Shown in pieces: positions 60,590-62,373 of a stretch of DNA of 62,373 nt. Numbering within the stretch: the first letter of the stretch is position 1; every line of letters starts with the position of its first letter. Below the pieces are notes generated by a model. That model was not told the DNA's origin and made no database searches. It was given only the letters and a program-made list of their open reading frames with translations. This DNA comes from Candidatus Treponema merdequi. GTDB lineage: Bacteria; Spirochaetota; Spirochaetia; Treponematales; Treponemataceae. The position numbers and the translations under genes are program-made. The stretch covers positions 1 to 62,373 of the forward strand of contig JAGHVB010000003.1 of NCBI GenBank assembly GCA_018064525.1, written 5' to 3'.

Positions 60590-61269
60590 AGAATTACTCC
60601 AAGTTTTTTTGCCATGCGGATAACATCAAGACGGTCGGCAATATTCATTTTCTGGTAAATTAATGATTTCTGGTTTGCAACAGTTTTGTCAGATTTACCA
60701 AGGATTTTTGAAATTTCATAAATGTCTTTTTCCTGAGCAAGATACATAAAAACTTCCTGCTCTTTCTGGGTAAGAGTTTTGTAGCGGTTAAAAAGTTCTG
60801 TCATATCCTGTTCTTCGGAATTTTGAAAAGCAGAAGTATCTTTGTGAATGATTGAATGCATCATTTCTGTAGCGACTTTGTTGTAAAATAATTTTCCTTC
60901 TGAAACAAGACTGATTGCTTCTTCGAGTTCGTCGATTGTAGCATCTTTTGTAACATAGCCCTGAATATTTTTTTTGAGCGCATCTTCTACATGAAGAAGG
61001 TCGTCAAACATTGTAAAGACAATGATTTTTAAATCCGGAATAATTTTTCGGAAGTCCTGAATCATTTCTAAGCCGTTTTCGCCTGCAAGATTTATGTCTA
61101 CTACAGCAACGCCAATGTCTTTGTTGTTAGACAAAATCTCGAGTGCGTCTGCTTTTTTGTCGGTGTTGAAAAAATTATAATTTGAATTCCGCTTTGACAA
61201 AATCATGCTGATTCCGTCGCGCAAACCGGAATGGTCATCAATGAAGAGGATTTTTAAGAGTGATTGCAA
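60586..61269 (-). CDS. NarL/LuxR-family response regulator
   Basis: 227 residues. Receiver domain with acidic pocket FIDDHSG, phospho-acceptor Asp in VAVVDINLAGENG, and the conserved Thr and Lys further on; a LuxR-type helix-turn-helix follows (about 155-220, LTQKEQEVFMYLAQEKDIYE). Starts at a TTG eight bases after AAGGAGG; both lie in the last 32 bases of the kinase gene. It is the output of the kinase at 61238. Target genes are unknown; the membrane-protein gene is coupled to it. Confidence 0.9.
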   Translation of the reverse strand: MQSLLKILFIDDHSGLRDGISMILSKRNSNYNFFNTDKKADALEILSNNKDIGVAVVDINLAGENGLEMIQDFRKIIPDLKIIVFTMFDDLLHVEDALKKNIQGYVTKDATIDELEEAISLVSEGKLFYNKVATEMMHSIIHKDTSAFQNSEEQDMTELFNRYKTLTQKEQEVFMYLAQEKDIYEISKILGKSDKTVANQKSLIYQKMNIADRLDVIRMAKKLGVIL

Positions 61270-62308
61270 TTGTTGTTCCTCCTTCGTTAATAAATTCTAC
61301 AGAACCGTTTATTGCATCAATTCTGTCTTTTATATTTTTTAATCCATAGTGATTCTGAGAATTTTCTTTTGGAAGTTCTTCGTTAATTCCTTTTCCGTTG
61401 TCGCTTATTGTAAAGCGGATTAAATTTGCAACATCGGTAATTCTGACTGTGATTAATGTTGCACCAGAGTGTCGTGCGGAATTGCTTAATGCTTCCTGCA
61501 AAATGCGTAAAAGTTCAATTTGAATATCGCCTGAAAGTTTTTTTACTCCCACAGAAGCACAGAAATATTCTGTATTTATTGAAAAGTTTTTTTCAAAGGA
61601 AGCTAAAGTTTCTTTTACTATATCTTCAAAACCGGCAGTTAAATCAAGATGAGTTGAATCTATAAGATAGCGGACTTCTTTAAATGCATGCTCTGCATAG
61701 AAAACGGCTTTTTCTTTTTCATCATTTTGAAGATAAAGTTTTAATGCGGCCAAATCCTGAGCCGCTCCGTCATGCAAATCTCTGGAAAATTTTTTCTGCG
61801 CAGTTTCCATAGACTGAAGTTTTACAAATTCGTTTTTCTGAAGCAGCGCTTTATATAAAATTATGGCAATTGCAATGAAAAGCAAAAAGAGAGACGAAAT
61901 CAAAAGCGATTCGTAGCCAAACTGGAGTTCGCTCTGATTAATGCGGATTAATTTCTGAAGTTCAACACATTCACCTAAAAAAACTTCTGCCGAAACATTA
62001 CTGGTTGAAAAATTTTTAATGCGCGAAATTATTATTGAAAGCTGATTTTCAATTGCTTCGTTATAATAAGTGAGCGGCAAAAATCTGTGCCAGACTGTAT
62101 CGCAGTAATTTTGAGTGTCAGTTAAGAAAGACGGATTATTGGAATCGTTTGAAAAGTCAACTTCGAGTTCCGAAATCATAAAATCAAGTTCGTAAAGATT
62201 TTTAGTTCCCGCATTTTTAAAAATGAGCGTACTTGTAAATGCAAAAACAGAAATCAGGATAAGAATATATTCAATTCGAAAAATAGTTTTTAATTTTTTT
62301 AACAGCAT
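61238..62308 (-). CDS. Sensor histidine kinase of the HisKA_3 (NarX-like) family
   Basis: 356 residues. Two membrane helices (about 12-30 and 130-152) enclose an extracytoplasmic sensor of about 100 residues with no recognised family. The dimerisation domain has the phospho-acceptor His in FSRDLHDGAAQDLAAL; the ATPase domain has EALSNSARHSGAT (N box) and ISDNGKGI (G1) plus GLKNIKDRIDAI. The NarX-type kinases pair with NarL-type regulators, as seen directly downstream. The -10 box lies seven bases before its ATG, so the operon is predicted leaderless. The signal is unknown. Confidence 0.9.
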   Translation of the reverse strand: MLLKKLKTIFRIEYILILISVFAFTSTLIFKNAGTKNLYELDFMISELEVDFSNDSNNPSFLTDTQNYCDTVWHRFLPLTYYNEAIENQLSIIISRIKNFSTSNVSAEVFLGECVELQKLIRINQSELQFGYESLLISSLFLLFIAIAIILYKALLQKNEFVKLQSMETAQKKFSRDLHDGAAQDLAALKLYLQNDEKEKAVFYAEHAFKEVRYLIDSTHLDLTAGFEDIVKETLASFEKNFSINTEYFCASVGVKKLSGDIQIELLRILQEALSNSARHSGATLITVRITDVANLIRFTISDNGKGINEELPKENSQNHYGLKNIKDRIDAINGSVEFINEGGTTIAITLKNPLH

Positions 62309-62315
62309 AAAAGAA

Positions 62316-62345
62316 ATTATACCACATAATCTCTTTACAATTCAA
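62316..62345 (-). promoter_or_regulatory. Promoter of the two-component operon
   Basis: On the minus strand TTGAAT (62340-62345), 18 bp, then TGG-TATAAT (-10 at 62316-62321), ending seven bases before the ATG at 62308. No ribosome binding site. Confidence 0.65.
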
Positions 62346-62353
62346 AGAAACAA

Positions 62354-62372
62354 CTCGGGAAAAAATCCCGAG
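62354..62372. terminator. Hairpin at the window edge, probable terminator
   Basis: CTCGGGA and TCCCGAG pair over a five-A loop. The window ends here, so the tail cannot be seen. It probably serves a gene to the right. Confidence 0.5.
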
Positions 62373-62373
62373 G

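Noticed and set aside
1-62373. CRISPR array
   Set aside because: I looked for regularly spaced direct repeats and found none; no cas genes are present.

Overview
The window looks like the chromosome of a host-associated (rumen or gut) Treponema. It is AT-rich and has a treponeme-style gene set: a V/A-type (not F-type) ATP synthase operon, many lipoproteins with spirochaete-like lipoboxes, BspA-like leucine-rich repeats, a FecR protein paired with an adenylate cyclase, and an exported GH5 cellulase that fits a plant-fibre habitat. The genus is inferred from protein content; no rRNA is present.

Layout. 1-14.7 kb: tRNA-Val, a ComFB-family protein, lipoproteins, serS, an smc operon with two envelope proteins, a DEAD-box helicase, a glycosyltransferase, a decayed Rpn/PD-(D/E)XK nuclease and a lipoprotein under a promoter whose spacer holds ten Cs. 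14.8-18.6 kb: clpX-clpP, tig and three tRNAs (Gly, Gly, Leu). 18.7-31.4 kb: GH5 cellulase, a DUF2974 hydrolase, secG, the nine-gene V-ATPase operon, a J-domain protein and map. 31.4-47.6 kb: HtrA protease, a 5-formyl-THF cyclo-ligase with no ordinary start codon, a DUF6273 lipoprotein, a Sir2 deacylase, DUF4230, two paralogous TPR proteins, a dead M16 peptidase homologue, a GT2 plus acyltransferase pair, thrH, valS and an HD-domain protein. 47.7-56.3 kb: YkvA, an outer-membrane BspA-like protein and lipoprotein, class III cyclase, FecR protein and gap. 56.5-57.8 kb: a cluster of small peptides with double-glycine-like leaders. 57.9-62.3 kb: an ArsR-controlled permease operon and a NarL-type two-component system with a membrane protein.

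The most notable signals are: (1) the peptide cluster at 56.5-57.8 kb, where a 138-bp promoter-plus-leader unit is duplicated almost exactly in front of unrelated cores, next to a third peptide with a classical ISGG leader, and with no processing genes nearby; (2) a consensus promoter at 13465-13495 whose -35/-10 spacer contains a C10 tract, a candidate phase-variation switch for a lipoprotein; (3) a roughly 170-bp palindromic repeat present twice in opposite orientation in convergent intergenic gaps, with matched changes in the two arms; (4) a recurring promoter layout, a -10 box six to ten bases before the ATG with no ribosome binding site, predicting leaderless mRNAs; (5) the cyclo-ligase gene that overlaps the htrA stop as ATAA where ATGA would be expected.
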